The notes beneath the pieces are model-generated. The model saw nothing but the letters and a program-made list of their open reading frames with translations. It was not told the origin of the DNA and made no database searches. From Micromonospora marina (GTDB taxonomy: Bacteria; Actinomycetota; Actinomycetes; Mycobacteriales; Micromonosporaceae): a stretch of DNA of 64,000 bases. The position numbers were made by a program, and so were the translations under genes. The stretch spans positions 62,001 through 126,000 of the forward strand of contig NZ_FMCV01000002.1 in NCBI RefSeq assembly GCF_900091565.1. Direction: 5' to 3'. This document shows, one piece after another, positions 63,683 through 64,000 of this stretch (its first letter is position 1; each line of letters starts with the position of its first letter).

Positions 63683-64000
63683 ATGGCCACGCCACAGACC
63701 CCCTACGACGCGGTGCTGCACGCCGCGCGCGACGTGACGAGGCTCGACTCGGCCCTGGACGCGGAGATGCTCGGCGCCGCGTTGCTGGGCAGCGTCTACG
63801 CCGTCGCGGAGCACGACCGGGAGCAGTCCGTCCGCGAGTTCGTCTCCGGCTTCCTCGCCGCCACGTCCCGGCGCCGCAGCGCCTCCGCGACCACACTGCG
63901 GGCCGTCTTCGCCGCCCTGGTGCCCGACGCCGAGGGCGCCGCCCGGGTCCGGCCCGGCGCGCACGCCCCGTCGTGGGCCGGCCAGCTCGGCCGGGTACGC
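63683..64000 (+). CDS. Hypothetical protein, cut by the window end
   Basis: ATG 63683 opens a frame with no stop to 64000 (106 codons): MATPQTPYDAVLHAARDVTR, LDAEMLGAALLGSVYAVAEH, FVSGFLAATSRRRSASATTL. It looks like a soluble helical protein of unknown family. It follows the GTPase pair by 52 bp in the same direction. Confidence 0.65.
   Translation, partial: MATPQTPYDAVLHAARDVTRLDSALDAEMLGAALLGSVYAVAEHDREQSVREFVSGFLAATSRRRSASATTLRAVFAALVPDAEGAARVRPGAHAPSWAGQLGRVR

Overview
The window is high-GC actinobacterial chromosome. Many genes start with GTG, genes often overlap by 4 bp (GTGA/ATGA), Shine-Dalgarno sites are strong, and the heat-shock operon is of the HspR/HAIR type. Gene content (PurSQL, FabG4/HtdX/FadA2, DUF3151, DUF4247/DUF2617/DUF4178) points to Micromonosporaceae, most likely Micromonospora; this is inferred from families, not from a database search. 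There is no prophage, rRNA, tRNA or CRISPR array. The order dnaK-grpE-dnaJ-hspR, purA, DUF3151, fba, pyrE, clpB recalls the Mycobacterium tuberculosis Rv0350-Rv0384 region.

Layout. 0-4 kb: purL-purQ-purS on the minus strand, with an unknown gene starting inside the purL end. 4-10 kb: a secreted serine protease, a YbjQ protein, purB, and a large secreted beta-helix/PKD/beta-trefoil protein. 9.6-13.4 kb: divergent fadA2 / fabG4-htdX (fatty-acid type). 13.4-18 kb: an operon-like run of NrtR-type Nudix protein, degenerate kinase-like protein, VWA protein, divergent adenylosuccinate-synthetase paralogue and DedA protein. 18.4-22.6 kb: TetR regulator, SCP2 protein, acyl-CoA dehydrogenase, acyl-CoA ligase. 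22.6-28 kb: a Tat-exported DMFase-like protein, purD, an AbiEi/DUF559 gene boxed by palindromes, and purA. 28-35 kb: diacylglycerol-kinase-like protein, Pro-rich MinD/ParA ATPase, DUF3151, LOG protein, fba, small proteins. 35-40 kb: the Hen1-Pnkp RNA repair pair and a DedA protein. 40-44 kb: ArsR, pyrE, an SDR and two related membrane proteins. 44-48.3 kb: a six-gene DUF4178-DUF2617-DUF4247-DUF350-membrane protein-spermidine synthase operon. 48.4-55.4 kb: clpB, a DivIVA/GntR locus, a KhtT/KhtU-like antiporter pair. 55.5-60 kb: dnaK-grpE-dnaJ-hspR. 60-64 kb: two paired membrane GTPases and a partial gene.

Themes. (1) Six purine genes (purL, Q, S, B, D, A) lie in the first 28 kb, plus a second PurA-like protein in an unrelated cassette. 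(2) HspR, encoded here, very probably controls both its own operon and clpB through HAIR inverted repeats. (3) A TetR-type operator YTAC-N6-GTAR sits in front of both the fadA2/fabG4 divergon and the TetR/SCP2 divergon, suggesting one lipid regulon. (4) Three families of small palindromic repeats are scattered through the window. Family A (about 54 bp, two 31-bp-spaced GGAAGGGCCCCTT units) can encode a KEGPL...RAP tail ending in its own stop. It forms the C-terminus of the PurA-like protein, lies in frame inside the kinase-like gene with its stop changed to a Tyr codon, and abuts the stop codons of two other genes. Family B flanks the AbiEi/DUF559 gene; one copy sits in a perfect 54-bp inverted repeat beside a G-tract array. 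Family C is in frame inside htdX. These insertions and the 13.4-18 kb cassette are the most unusual things here.
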